Assembly: GCA_943370215.1 (NCBI GenBank)
Contig: CALRQC020000002.1
Span: forward strand, 186,001-250,000
Source of the DNA: Niveispirillum sp943370215
GTDB taxonomy: Bacteria > Pseudomonadota > Alphaproteobacteria > Azospirillales > Azospirillaceae
DNA length: 64,000 nt
Direction: 5' to 3'
A program made the position numbers and the translations under genes. The notes beneath the pieces were generated by a model that was not told the DNA's origin, did not search any database, and was given only the letters and a program-made list of their open reading frames with translations. Shown here in pieces: positions 45,010 to 53,682 of this stretch. Numbering within the stretch: the first letter of the stretch is position 1; each line of letters starts with the position of its first letter.

Positions 45010-46773
45010 ATGGCTGATTTCCGCACCGCCCATCCTGCCGCCCAACCGGGGATACCCTCCGGTGGCCCGAGCCTGCGCAAATCAGCGGCGGGGGAGAATT
45101 TCCCTGTCGCCTCCCGGTTGATCCCGGCCCCGCTGCGGCCGCATGTCATGGCCTTTTATGCCTTTGCCCGTCTGGCCGATGATATTGCCGATGATCCGCT
45201 GGCCGAACCGGACATGCGCATTGCCCAGTTGGACGCACTGGAACGGGCCCTGGTCAGCGGGGTTGGCAACCAGCCCTGGCTGGCCCCTGCCCTGCAATTG
45301 AAGGCCAGCCAGGCGGCGACCGGCGTGTCCGGCCTGCACGCCCGCCAATTGTTGCAGGCCTTCCGGCGCGATGCCCTGGGCAGCCATTGCCGGCAATGGG
45401 ACGATCTGCTGCTTTATTGCCGCTATTCCGCCAACCCGGTCGGCCGCTTCCTGCTGGAACTGCATGGCGAAAGCATGGCGGCGGCCCCGGCGGCCGATGC
45501 GCTCTGCACCGCGTTGCAGATCTTGAACCATGTTCAGGATTGTCGGTCCGATTGGGTTGATATCGGCCGCTGCTACATGCCGCTGAACTGGTTTGATGAG
45601 GCGGGTGGCAGTGCTGAACAGTTGGTGGAGCGGCAGGCGACAAAGGCGGTTCGGCAGGTGATCAACCGGGTGCTGGACCGGGTGGATGAATTATTGGTGC
45701 GGGCGGAGGCTTTGCCTGGCCTTGTCGTCAGTACCGGCCTGCGGCTGGAGGCGGCGGTGATCGTCTCCCTGGCGCAAAGCCTGTCGCGCCGGCTGCGCCT
45801 GCATGATCCGCTGGCGGCACGGGTGCAGTTGGGCAGCTTTGCCCGGCTGGGGGCGGTGGTGAAGGGGGTGGCGCGCGGCATTGCCCACCGCCCGGCCCGG
45901 CGCGGCCCCTGCCCTTCCCTGTCCAAACAGGCGGGGGAGAATTCCACCTTCTATTGGCCGCTGCGCTTTCTGGCACCGGACAAGCGGCAGGCCATGTTCG
46001 CCATTTACGGCTTCTGCCGGGCCGTGGACGACATTGCTGACGGTCCCGGCACGGCGGAGGCCAAGCGCGTGGCGGTGACGGAATGGCGCCGCCGCGTCGA
46101 TGCGCTTTACAGCCCTGCGGCGGCAGGGACAGAACGCAATGGCCCCTTGCGCGATCTGGCGGCCGCCATCGACCGCTACAAGCTGCCGCAAGCGGAGCTT
46201 CAGGCCGTCGTCGATGGCATGATGATGGATATTGACGGGCCGGTGCGGGCCCCCGAACCGGCCGCACTGGAGCTTTATGGCCGGCGCGTCGCCGGTGCCG
46301 TCGGTCTGCTCTGTGTCCGGGTATTCGGGCGCAATGACCCGGAGGCCGACGCCTTCGCCGTGGCGGTCGGCCATAGTTTGCAGCTTACCAATATCCTGCG
46401 CGATCTGGCGGAAGATGCCGCCATCGGCCGCTGCTACATGCCGGCCGACATCTTGCGGCAGGTGGGGATCGATCCGGCCATGGCCAGACGCGACCCACAG
46501 GCGGTGCTGGGCCACCCGGCCTTTCCCGCCGCGTGCGAGGCATTGGCCTTGCGGACAGAGGATGCCTTCCGCCGCGCCGCCACGCTGTTGAAGGGCGATG
46601 TGCGGCCGCTGCGCCCGGCCATCGCCATGATCCGGCTTTATTACCGCATCCTGCGCCGGCTGCGGCAACGGGGGTGGAGCCCGGCGGCCTTGCTGCGTCG
46701 GCCGAAGCTCAGCAAGCTGGAAAAGATCCGTATCGCGGCGGGCAGCGTCATCGGCCGGCCGCCGCGTCCCTGA
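45010..46773 (+). CDS. hpnCD: Fused HpnC-HpnD squalene-synthesis protein
   Basis: 587 aa from the ATG at 45010. Two squalene/phytoene-synthase domains sit in one reading frame without interruption. The first (to about 295) is HpnC-like: FPVASRLIPAPLR, aspartate pairs D57-D61 (DDIAD) and D177-D181 (DCRSD). The second (from about 305) is HpnD-like: NSTFYWPLRFL, D340-D344 (DDIAD) and D465-D469 (DLAED). Together they should convert farnesyl diphosphate to hydroxysqualene (HpnD makes PSPP, HpnC hydroxysqualene). They are normally separate neighbouring genes. hpnE follows. Confidence 0.9.
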   Translation: MADFRTAHPAAQPGIPSGGPSLRKSAAGENFPVASRLIPAPLRPHVMAFYAFARLADDIADDPLAEPDMRIAQLDALERALVSGVGNQPWLAPALQLKASQAATGVSGLHARQLLQAFRRDALGSHCRQWDDLLLYCRYSANPVGRFLLELHGESMAAAPAADALCTALQILNHVQDCRSDWVDIGRCYMPLNWFDEAGGSAEQLVERQATKAVRQVINRVLDRVDELLVRAEALPGLVVSTGLRLEAAVIVSLAQSLSRRLRLHDPLAARVQLGSFARLGAVVKGVARGIAHRPARRGPCPSLSKQAGENSTFYWPLRFLAPDKRQAMFAIYGFCRAVDDIADGPGTAEAKRVAVTEWRRRVDALYSPAAAGTERNGPLRDLAAAIDRYKLPQAELQAVVDGMMMDIDGPVRAPEPAALELYGRRVAGAVGLLCVRVFGRNDPEADAFAVAVGHSLQLTNILRDLAEDAAIGRCYMPADILRQVGIDPAMARRDPQAVLGHPAFPAACEALALRTEDAFRRAATLLKGDVRPLRPAIAMIRLYYRILRRLRQRGWSPAALLRRPKLSKLEKIRIAAGSVIGRPPRP

Positions 46774-46779
46774 CCCCCC

Positions 46780-48024
46780 TTGCCCCAGCCCATCACCCAT
46801 ATTATCGGGGCCGGTCTGGCCGGCTTGGCCTGCGCCGTTGAGTTGGCGGCATCCGGTCGGCGCGTGACGCTGCATGAAGCCGCCGGACAGGCGGGCGGGC
46901 GCTGCCGGTCCTTCCATGACCCGCTGCTGGATCGTTTGATCGATAATGGCAACCATCTGCTGTTGGGGGCCAACCATCATGCGCTGACCTATCTGGACCG
47001 GATCGGCGGGCGGGCCGCGCTGGAAAGCCCGGACAGGGTGGAACTGCCCTTTCACGATCTGGCCAATGGGGAAAGCTGGGTATTGCGTCCCGGCGACGGG
47101 CCGGGCTGGATTTTCAATCCCGCCAGCCGGGTTCCCGGTACGCGCTGGTGGGATTATCTGCGCCCGCTCACCCTGCCCTTTCATGATCAACGGGCGCGGG
47201 TGGCCGATGTGCTGGCGATGGACAGCCCGATCGGCCGGCGGCTCTGGCATCCATTGACAGTATCCATCCTCAACACAGCCCCAGCCGACGCCTCCGCCCC
47301 TCTGCTCTGGTCTGTTTTCCGCCGCACCTTGTTGAAGGGGCCGGCGGCCTGTCGCCCCTATATTGCCGGCCCCTCAGGGCTGTCAGGCGCTTTCATTGAC
47401 CCGGCTTTGGCTTGGCTGCGTGCAAGGGATGTGCCCATCCATTTTGGGCATCGTCTGCGGGGTTTGACGATTCAGGATGGGCGGGTAACGGCATTGGATT
47501 TCAGCGCCGGGCCCCTGGGCCTGGGGCCACAGGATCGCCTGGTGCTGGCGGTACCCGCATCGACGGCGGCGGAACTGCTGCCGGGCCTGACGGTACCGCT
47601 GGACCATGGTGCCATCCTGAACGCCCATTTCCGCCTGCCTGCGCCAGTACCGCCGCTACCCGCCTTCATCGGGCTGGTGGGCGGGGTGGCGGAATGGCTG
47701 TTTCGGCGGGGCGATATGCTGTCGGTCACCGTCAGCGCCGCCGACCGGTGGATGGACCAACCGTCTGACGAACTGAGGGAAATTCTCTGGGCGGATATTG
47801 CCCGCCTGTTGCAGACCCCCAACGCCCCCTGCCCGCCCTGCCGTATCATCAAGGAACGGCGGGCCGGTTTCGCTGCCACGCCGGCCAACGCAGCGCGTCG
47901 ACCCGGCCCGCAGGTGCCGGGGCTGGGCAATCTGCTGTTGGCAGGGGATTGGACCGATACCGGCCTGCCTGCCACTATTGAAGGGGCGGTTCTATCGGGC
48001 AGACGAGCGGCTTCTCTGGCGTAA
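46780..48024 (+). CDS. hpnE: Hydroxysqualene reductase HpnE (FAD-dependent)
   Basis: 414 aa FAD flavoprotein that finishes squalene in the HpnCDE route. Dinucleotide fold IIGAGLAGLACAVELAASG at the very N-terminus, GGRCRSF, and a C-terminal NLLLAGDWTDTGLPATIEGA. The start is a TTG at 46780: it is the only start codon in this frame between the preceding stop (46771-46773) and the FAD motif, and it lies 7 bp after hpnCD. Squalene would then feed hopanoid cyclisation, whose cyclase is outside this window. Confidence 0.92.
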   Translation: MPQPITHIIGAGLAGLACAVELAASGRRVTLHEAAGQAGGRCRSFHDPLLDRLIDNGNHLLLGANHHALTYLDRIGGRAALESPDRVELPFHDLANGESWVLRPGDGPGWIFNPASRVPGTRWWDYLRPLTLPFHDQRARVADVLAMDSPIGRRLWHPLTVSILNTAPADASAPLLWSVFRRTLLKGPAACRPYIAGPSGLSGAFIDPALAWLRARDVPIHFGHRLRGLTIQDGRVTALDFSAGPLGLGPQDRLVLAVPASTAAELLPGLTVPLDHGAILNAHFRLPAPVPPLPAFIGLVGGVAEWLFRRGDMLSVTVSAADRWMDQPSDELREILWADIARLLQTPNAPCPPCRIIKERRAGFAATPANAARRPGPQVPGLGNLLLAGDWTDTGLPATIEGAVLSGRRAASLA

Positions 48025-48062
48025 GCCGCTGTTACGGGCGAAATGATTCCAACGCTCTATCG

Positions 48063-48146
48063 CCGTCACCCCGGCGAAGGCCGGGGTCCAGTTTCGTAGA
48101 GCAAAGCGCTTGTGACCCTGGACCCCGGCCTTCGCCGGGGTGACGG
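48063..48146. repeat. Large palindromic repeat (REP-like)
   Basis: Two 29-bp arms that are perfect reverse complements (48063-48091 and 48118-48146) around a 26-nt loop. Each arm is itself a small hairpin, ACCCCGGC-GAAG-GCCGGGGT. Related GTCACCCCGGCGAAGGCCGG elements are common intergenic palindromes in alphaproteobacteria. It lies between the convergent hpnE and NDUFAF3-like genes and may also limit readthrough. Confidence 0.85.
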
Positions 48147-48205
48147 TGTGAGAATGTTAACAACGTGAGAATTTAAGGGTCTGATAAAAAAACTCAGACG
48201 GACTC

Positions 48206-48580
48206 TTAAACCGGCAGCAGGGCCGCCGCTACGCGCCGCCCTTCGGCCAGCAGTACATTATAGGTGCGGCAGGCGGCGGGGCTGTCCATTACATCCACCA
48301 CCACGCCGGCCTCCCGCAGCGCCTTGCGCAGGGCCGATGGCAGCAACTGCATCTTAGCCCCACAGCCCAGCAGCAGCACCTCCACCTTCGGGTCGGCCTG
48401 GGTGATCAAAGAGAAGCTCTCCAGCGTCAGGCCGGCGAATCCGCTGACATCCCAGGGGTGGGTGACGTCCGGCTGCACGATCACCGGCTCCTGATACAGC
48501 CGGTTGGAAACGCGGAACATGCCGGGCCCATAGGTGTCGATCACCTGACGGTCGGCGGGGATGATCGGGGTCACATCCAT
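48206..48580 (-). CDS. Mth938-domain protein, NDUFAF3-like
   Basis: 124 aa, DUF498/Mth938 fold; segments include IDTYGPGMFRVSN, EVLLLGCGAKM and CRTYNVLLAEGRRVAAAL. The human relative NDUFAF3 assists complex I assembly together with NDUFAF6-like proteins. In alphaproteobacteria this gene usually follows secF; here it follows yajC and a terminator. Confidence 0.85.
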   Translation of the reverse strand: MDVTPIIPADRQVIDTYGPGMFRVSNRLYQEPVIVQPDVTHPWDVSGFAGLTLESFSLITQADPKVEVLLLGCGAKMQLLPSALRKALREAGVVVDVMDSPAACRTYNVLLAEGRRVAAALLPV

Positions 48581-48613
48581 CGGATACCTCGGCTGTGTAT
48601 GTCCGGATATAAC

Positions 48614-48655
48614 AAGGCCCGCGTTACCCCTGTTCCCAAGGGCTGCGCGGGCCTT
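48614..48655. terminator. Hairpin between yajC and the NDUFAF3-like gene
   Basis: AAGGCCCGCG (48614-48623) and CGCGGGCCTT (48646-48655), a 10-bp perfect stem with a 22-nt loop. On the minus strand it follows yajC, with TTGTTAT after the stem. This likely ends or attenuates the yajC transcript. Confidence 0.55.
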
Positions 48656-48677
48656 TCAGGCACAACAAGCGATGATA

Positions 48678-49025
48678 TTACTTATCGTCGCCCTTCACCG
48701 GCTCGGTCTTGCTCAGCACGCTGGTGATGGTGCCGCGCATGACACGGACGCGCACGCCCTCGGCGATTTCCACCGTCACATCATCATCGGTACCCACCTT
48801 GATGACGGTGCCGACAATGCCGCCGCCGGTGACGACCTTATCGCCCCGGCGCAGGGCGTCCAGCATCGACTTATGTTCCTTCATCTTCTTCTGCTGCGGA
48901 CGGATCAGCAGGAAATAGAAGACGACGAAAATCAGCACCAGCGGCGCCAGCGACATCAACTGTTGCATCCCGCCCCCATCGGTCGGGGCTGCGGCAGCCT
49001 GGGCATAGGCCGTGGAAATGAACAT
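48678..49025 (-). CDS. yajC: Preprotein translocase subunit YajC
   Basis: 115-aa inner-membrane accessory protein of the SecDF-YajC complex. Start ATG 49025 with GAGGAG seven bases upstream; a TTG at 49028 precedes it. A short N-terminus ending in a hydrophobic helix (LMSLAPLVLIFVVFYFLLI, residues about 24-42) is followed by the signature RPQQKKMKEHKSMLDALRRG and GDKVVTGGGIVGTVI. secD and secF, its usual downstream partners, are not here. Confidence 0.95.
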   Translation of the reverse strand: MFISTAYAQAAAAPTDGGGMQQLMSLAPLVLIFVVFYFLLIRPQQKKMKEHKSMLDALRRGDKVVTGGGIVGTVIKVGTDDDVTVEIAEGVRVRVMRGTITSVLSKTEPVKGDDK

Positions 49026-49240
49026 CAACTGCTCCTCAAAGGACGGATCTTTTCAGGCGAAACGCCAGACGCGGGGACTATACAAGGGGACGGGCGGGTT
49101 GCAACCGAAACTCACCCCAGCCATGCGGCTGAACCGGGTTTGATGGACGCTTCCACATGCTACCGTTCCGGCCCCGCACAATTGGGGTGGGCGCTTGCCG
49201 CCCGCAAGCCCCCATCTTGCCCGAAAACCGCGACAGACGC

Positions 49241-50110
49241 ATGACCATGACCGACACTTCCCATCCGTTGCTGCCGATCCTGTCCCGCATTGCCGACGCG
49301 CTGGACCGGCTGGCCCCGCCCGCCACGCCGCGCGCCGATCTGGCGGCGGCCGACGCCTTTGTCTGGCGCGCGGCGGAACTGGCCCTGGTGCCGGTGGAAA
49401 AGGTGTCCTTCGTGGAGCTGGAACTGTTGCAGGGTATCGACCGGCAGCGCCAGCAATTGCTGGAAAATACCCAGCGCTTCGCCCGTGGCCTGCCGGCCAA
49501 CAATGCCCTGCTGTGGGGAGCGCGCGGCATGGGCAAAAGCTCCCTGGTGAAATCCATCCATGCCCGTATCAACCGTGATGCGCCGGGTCTTCTGGTGCTG
49601 GTGGAAATCCACCGGGAGGATATCCCCACCCTGCCCAAGCTGCTGGATGTGCTGCGCGCCAGCGACCGCCGCGTCCTGCTGTTCTGCGACGACCTGTCCT
49701 TCGGCACCGATGACGGCCAGTACAAATCCCTGAAAGCCATGCTGGAAGGCGGGATCGAGGGACGGCCGGAAAATGTGCTGCTCTATGCCACCTCCAACCG
49801 CCGCCATCTGATGCCGCGCGACATGATCGAGAATGAACGCTCGACGGCTATCAACCCGGCCGAGGCGGTGGAGGAGAAGATCAGCCTGTCCGACCGGTTC
49901 GGCCTGTGGCTGGGCTTCCATTCCTGCGACCAGGATACGTTCTTCGCCATGATCGAGGGCTATGCCGCCGCCTATGGCCTGAGCATCCCGGTGGAGGAGT
50001 TGCACGCCGCCGCCGTGGAATGGTCGGTCACACGCGGCAACCGGTCGGGCCGCGTGGCATGGCAATTGATCCAGGAGCTGGCAGGGAGCCAGGGCCGGCG
50101 CCTGGGTTGA
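49241..50110 (+). CDS. DUF815-family ATPase
   Basis: 289-aa AAA+-like ATP-binding protein of unknown function. ATG at 49241. Walker A GARGMGKSSLVKS, Walker B-like VLLFCDDLSF, arginine motif LYATSNRRHLMPRD, and the C-terminal signature WSVTRGNRSGRVAWQLIQEL. It sits divergent from yajC, an arrangement typical of alphaproteobacteria. Confidence 0.9.
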   Translation: MTMTDTSHPLLPILSRIADALDRLAPPATPRADLAAADAFVWRAAELALVPVEKVSFVELELLQGIDRQRQQLLENTQRFARGLPANNALLWGARGMGKSSLVKSIHARINRDAPGLLVLVEIHREDIPTLPKLLDVLRASDRRVLLFCDDLSFGTDDGQYKSLKAMLEGGIEGRPENVLLYATSNRRHLMPRDMIENERSTAINPAEAVEEKISLSDRFGLWLGFHSCDQDTFFAMIEGYAAAYGLSIPVEELHAAAVEWSVTRGNRSGRVAWQLIQELAGSQGRRLG

Positions 50111-50182
50111 GCCGCTGGACCTTTCCGATAAAATCCCCATCTGTGGCACCCACATTTCCCCCGAAGGGCCGGAGGCTGCATC

Positions 50183-50515
50183 ATGAGTACGCTGGCGGCG
50201 GATAACGCCCTGATCTTGCAGCAGGCCGCCGACTGGCTGGCGGCGGGCAAACCGGTGGCGCTGGCCACCGTCATTGGCACCTGGGGTTCCGCCCCCCGCC
50301 CGGTCGGCAGCCTGATGGCCATTGCCGGGGACGGCGCCATGGCCGGATCGGTTTCCGGCGGCTGCATCGAAGGGGCGGTGGCGCTGCAGGCGGAAAAGGT
50401 GATGCAGGAGGGGGAGCCGCGCCTGCTCTCCTTCGGCATCAGCAATGACATGGCCTGGGAAGTGGGCCTGGCCTGTGGCGGCAAGCTGGAGATCTATCTG
50501 GAGCCGGTGGCATGA
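50183..50515 (+). CDS. XdhC/CoxI-type protein, N-terminal domain only
   Basis: 110-aa protein with the XdhC_CoxI N-terminal fold: ALATVIGTWGSAPRPVGSLM and GSVSGGCIEGAV. Such proteins bind molybdenum cofactor and insert it, with the terminal sulfido ligand, into xanthine/CO dehydrogenase-type enzymes. Here the N-terminal domain is a separate small protein whose stop overlaps the next gene's start by 4 bp, so the two chains are made together and probably form a complex. Confidence 0.85.
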   Translation: MSTLAADNALILQQAADWLAAGKPVALATVIGTWGSAPRPVGSLMAIAGDGAMAGSVSGGCIEGAVALQAEKVMQEGEPRLLSFGISNDMAWEVGLACGGKLEIYLEPVA

Positions 50516-51228
50516 AGCGCCGTGTATTCGAGGCGCTGCGCCGGGCCCAGCAGGCCGGCCAGGCGGTCGCCCTGGTCACCGACATGGGCACCGGCTTCCA
50601 GACCCTGGTGGGTGGCGACGGGCGGCAGCAGGGCGATGTGGGGCTGGAGGATGAATTCCTGCCCCAGGTGCTGGATGCCATCCGCCATGATCGCAGCGGC
50701 ATGGTGGAATTCTATGAGGGCCGCTTCTTCATCAATATCTTCGCCCCGCCTTTGCGGCTGTTCATCATCGGTGCGGTGCATCTGGCCCAGGCGCTGGCCC
50801 CGGCGGCGCGGCTGGCCGGATATCAGGTGGTGGTGATCGACCCGCGTGCGGCCTTTGCCACGCCGGAGCGGTTCCCCAACATCGCCCTGGTGCCGGAATG
50901 GCCGGATGAGGCGCTGGCGGCCTTGCAGCCCGACGCACGCAGCGCCATCGTGACGCTCAGCCATGATCCCAAATTCGACGATCCGGCCCTGAAGGCCGCC
51001 CTTGCCACGCCCGCCTTCTATATCGGTGCCCTGGGTAGCCGGAAAAGCCATGCCAGCCGCCGCGAACGGCTGTTGGCCGATGGGGTGACAGCGGCGGATT
51101 TCGCCCGCATCCGGGGGCCGGTCGGGCTGGATATCGGGGCCGTCAGCCCGCAGGAAATCGCCCTCTCCATCCTGGCCGACATGGTGCTGCACCTGCGGGG
51201 CCCCAAACAAAAAGCGCCAAAGGAATAA
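50512..51228 (+). CDS. XdhC family protein, Rossmann domain
   Basis: 238 aa. Starts with a second XdhC_CoxI-like segment (AVALVTDMGTGFQTLV) and continues with the XdhC Rossmann domain: LFIIGAVHLAQALAPAARLAGYQVVVIDPR, IVTLSHDPKFD, FYIGALGSRKSHASR and GLDIGAVSPQEIALSILADMV. Molybdenum-hydroxylase maturation factor. Operon with the preceding CoxI-like protein and the MocA-like gene 5 bp downstream. Confidence 0.88.
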   Translation: MKRRVFEALRRAQQAGQAVALVTDMGTGFQTLVGGDGRQQGDVGLEDEFLPQVLDAIRHDRSGMVEFYEGRFFINIFAPPLRLFIIGAVHLAQALAPAARLAGYQVVVIDPRAAFATPERFPNIALVPEWPDEALAALQPDARSAIVTLSHDPKFDDPALKAALATPAFYIGALGSRKSHASRRERLLADGVTAADFARIRGPVGLDIGAVSPQEIALSILADMVLHLRGPKQKAPKE

Positions 51229-51233
51229 GGCGG

Positions 51234-52835
51234 ATGCGTTTCGGTTCCGTACCGACCCTTATGGCGGCTGGGCATATCCTGGCCCATGCCCTGTCACTGC
51301 CCGATCTGCGCCTGCGCAAGGGCCATGTATTGACGGTGACAGATACGGACAGGATCATTGCATCCGGTATCGAAACGATCATTGTCGCCCAACTGGACGC
51401 CGATGATGTGGCGGAAGACCGGGCCGCCACCCGCGTTGGCCTGGGGCTGGCCGGGCCCGGACTGACGCGGGGGGCGGCCTTTACCGGCCGGGTCAATCTG
51501 TTCGCGGCCAGCGATGGTTTGCTGGTGCTGGACCGGGCGGTGATTGACCGGGCAAACCGGGTTGATGAAGGGGTGACCATCGCCACCCTGCCCCCCTTTA
51601 CCCCCGTGGTGGCGGGGCAGATGGTGGCGACGGTTAAGATCATCCCCTTCGCTGTTCCTGAAAACATCATTTCGCAGGTGGAACAGGTTATGGGCGAACC
51701 GTCGATCCGGCTTTCCCCCTGGGCCGGACTGTCGGTGGGGCTGGTACAGACGCTGCTGCCCGGCACCAAGCCCGGCGTGCTGGACAAGACAAGGGCCGTG
51801 CTGGCGCAGCGGCTGGCGGGGATTGGCGCCAGCTTGGCCTGGGAACAGCGGGTGGCGCATGAGGAAACGGCCGTGGCCGCTGTGCTGGCGGCGAACAGGG
51901 CCGATCTGCTGTTGATCGTGGGTGCCTCGGCCATTACCGACCGGCGCGATGTCATCCCGCTGGCGCTGGAACAGGCGGGTGGCACGGTGCGCCATCTGGG
52001 GATGCCGGTTGATCCTGGCAATCTGTTGATGCTGGGGGAACGGCAGGGCAAGCCGGTATTGGGCCTGCCCGGCTGTGCCCGCTCCCCCAAACTGAATGGG
52101 GTGGATTGGCTGCTCTGGCGGTTCGGTGCGGGATTGGATGTGGCACCGGACGATATCATGGCGATGGGGGTCGGTGGCCTGCTGGCAGAGGTGGCGGAAC
52201 GCCCGGTGCCCCGCGCCGTGGGTGCCCGACAGCCGCGCATCCATGGGCTGATCCTGGCCGCCGGCAGGAGCCGGCGCATGGGCCAGGAAAATAAATTATT
52301 GCTGCCTTTGCAGGGCAAGCCCCTGCTGCGCCATGTGGTGGATGCGGCGGCCGCGTCTCAGCTATCCGGGCTGACGCTGGTGACGGGCCATGATGATGCG
52401 GCGGTACGGGCGATGCTGGACGGCCAGCCGCTCCACATCACCCATGCCGCCGATCATGCGGCGGGGATGAGCGCCAGCCTGAAAGCCGGGCTGGCCAGCC
52501 TGCCCGCCGATCTGGATGGGGTGATGGTGCTGCTGGGTGACATGCCCCTGGTGACAGCGGCAGATATTGACCGGCTGATCGCCGCCTTCTCCCCCGCCGA
52601 TGGGCGCGGCATCTGCGTGCCCAGCCATGGCGGGCAGCGCGGCAACCCCATTCTGTGGAACAGCACCTATCTGCCGGAAATGCAGGGTTTGAGCGGTGAC
52701 AGGGGCGCCCGTGACCTGTTGCTGCGCCACGCCACCGCCATCTGCGACGTGCCGATGGATCGCGACGGCGTGCTGCGCGATGCGGATACGCCCGAAGCGC
52801 TGGCCGACCTGATCGCGCTCACGGGCGAACGATAA
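51234..52835 (+). CDS. Molybdopterin-binding/MobA-like NTP-transferase fusion
   Basis: 533 aa. The N-terminal ~330 residues resemble molybdopterin-binding proteins (LLLIVGASAITDRRDVIPLALEQAGG, GKPVLGLPGCARSPKLNGVDW). The C-terminal ~190 residues are a MobA/MocA nucleotidyltransferase: GLILAAGRSRRMGQENKLL, VMVLLGDMPLVT, GQRGNPILW. This suggests cytidylylation of Mo-cofactor (MCD) coupled to its handling. The convergent hydrolase gene overlaps its end by 17 bp. Confidence 0.85.
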   Translation: MRFGSVPTLMAAGHILAHALSLPDLRLRKGHVLTVTDTDRIIASGIETIIVAQLDADDVAEDRAATRVGLGLAGPGLTRGAAFTGRVNLFAASDGLLVLDRAVIDRANRVDEGVTIATLPPFTPVVAGQMVATVKIIPFAVPENIISQVEQVMGEPSIRLSPWAGLSVGLVQTLLPGTKPGVLDKTRAVLAQRLAGIGASLAWEQRVAHEETAVAAVLAANRADLLLIVGASAITDRRDVIPLALEQAGGTVRHLGMPVDPGNLLMLGERQGKPVLGLPGCARSPKLNGVDWLLWRFGAGLDVAPDDIMAMGVGGLLAEVAERPVPRAVGARQPRIHGLILAAGRSRRMGQENKLLLPLQGKPLLRHVVDAAAASQLSGLTLVTGHDDAAVRAMLDGQPLHITHAADHAAGMSASLKAGLASLPADLDGVMVLLGDMPLVTAADIDRLIAAFSPADGRGICVPSHGGQRGNPILWNSTYLPEMQGLSGDRGARDLLLRHATAICDVPMDRDGVLRDADTPEALADLIALTGER

Positions 52836-53682
52836 GCGACCGGCCACCGCTGCGAACCTGCTCCATCTCCACCGGTGAGGGCTTTCCCGCCTCGCCACCC
52901 AGGAAGGCCAGCACCTGCGCCATGGCGCCATGGGCCATCAGATCGGTATGGGCGCCCGCTGCCGGGCGCCAGGCGGTGACGGGGGTGGTCGCCAATGCCT
53001 CCAGCGCCTCCCCCAACGCCACCGGAATGGTGCGGTCGGCGCGGCCATGCAGGATCAGCACCGGGGCGTGCACCTCCGCCATGAAAGCCGCGCTGTTGAA
53101 GCGGTGACGCAGCAGGGCGCGCACCGGTATGAATGGGTATCGCTGGGCGGCGACATCCGACAGGCTGGTGAAAGGTGCCTCCAGGATCAGGGCGGCCAGC
53201 CCGCGTTCAACGGCCAGCGGCACGGCGATGCCCGTTCCCAGGCTTTCGCCCCAGATCACCAGCTTTCGGCCCGACACACCCTGCCCGACCAGGAAATCCA
53301 GGGCGGCCCGCCCGTCAGCCAGCAGCCCCTTTTCCGACGGTTCCCCCTCGTTGCCGGCATAGCCGCGATATCCGGCAATCAGCACGCCATAGCCGGCATC
53401 GGCCAGCGCCCGCGCCTTGTCTGCCCGCAATCCGGGATGGCCGGCATTGCCGGGAAACAAGGCGATGGTGGGCTTGGTCAGCCCATCGGCCGGGCGATAC
53501 CAGCAATCCAGCGCCAAGCCATCGGCCGTGCCGGCCTGTACCACCCGGAAATCAGCCAGCCCCCAATCGGACGGGGTCACACGGCCCCGGTGCGGCCGGA
53601 AGATCAGCTTTTCCTGCTGTAGGGTCAGCATGGCGAGAAAGGCGAGATACAACAGCGCCAGGATCGCCAGCAACCAGCCCAT
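52819..53682 (-). CDS. Alpha/beta hydrolase, BEM46-like
   Basis: 287 aa. An N-terminal membrane helix (WLLAILALLYLAFLAMLTL) anchors an alpha/beta-hydrolase domain: oxyanion segment LFPGNAGHPGLR, nucleophile elbow GESLGTG, acid in LHGRADRTIP, and histidine in AGAHTDL. The substrate is unknown. Its start overlaps the msbA-like gene's end by a base, suggesting co-transcription. Confidence 0.85.
   Translation of the reverse strand: MGWLLAILALLYLAFLAMLTLQQEKLIFRPHRGRVTPSDWGLADFRVVQAGTADGLALDCWYRPADGLTKPTIALFPGNAGHPGLRADKARALADAGYGVLIAGYRGYAGNEGEPSEKGLLADGRAALDFLVGQGVSGRKLVIWGESLGTGIAVPLAVERGLAALILEAPFTSLSDVAAQRYPFIPVRALLRHRFNSAAFMAEVHAPVLILHGRADRTIPVALGEALEALATTPVTAWRPAAGAHTDLMAHGAMAQVLAFLGGEAGKPSPVEMEQVRSGGRSLIVRP

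Noticed and set aside
48581..48677. Remnants of secD/secF
   Set aside because: The 97-bp gap holds only a hairpin; no SecD/SecF-like residues are read in any frame.
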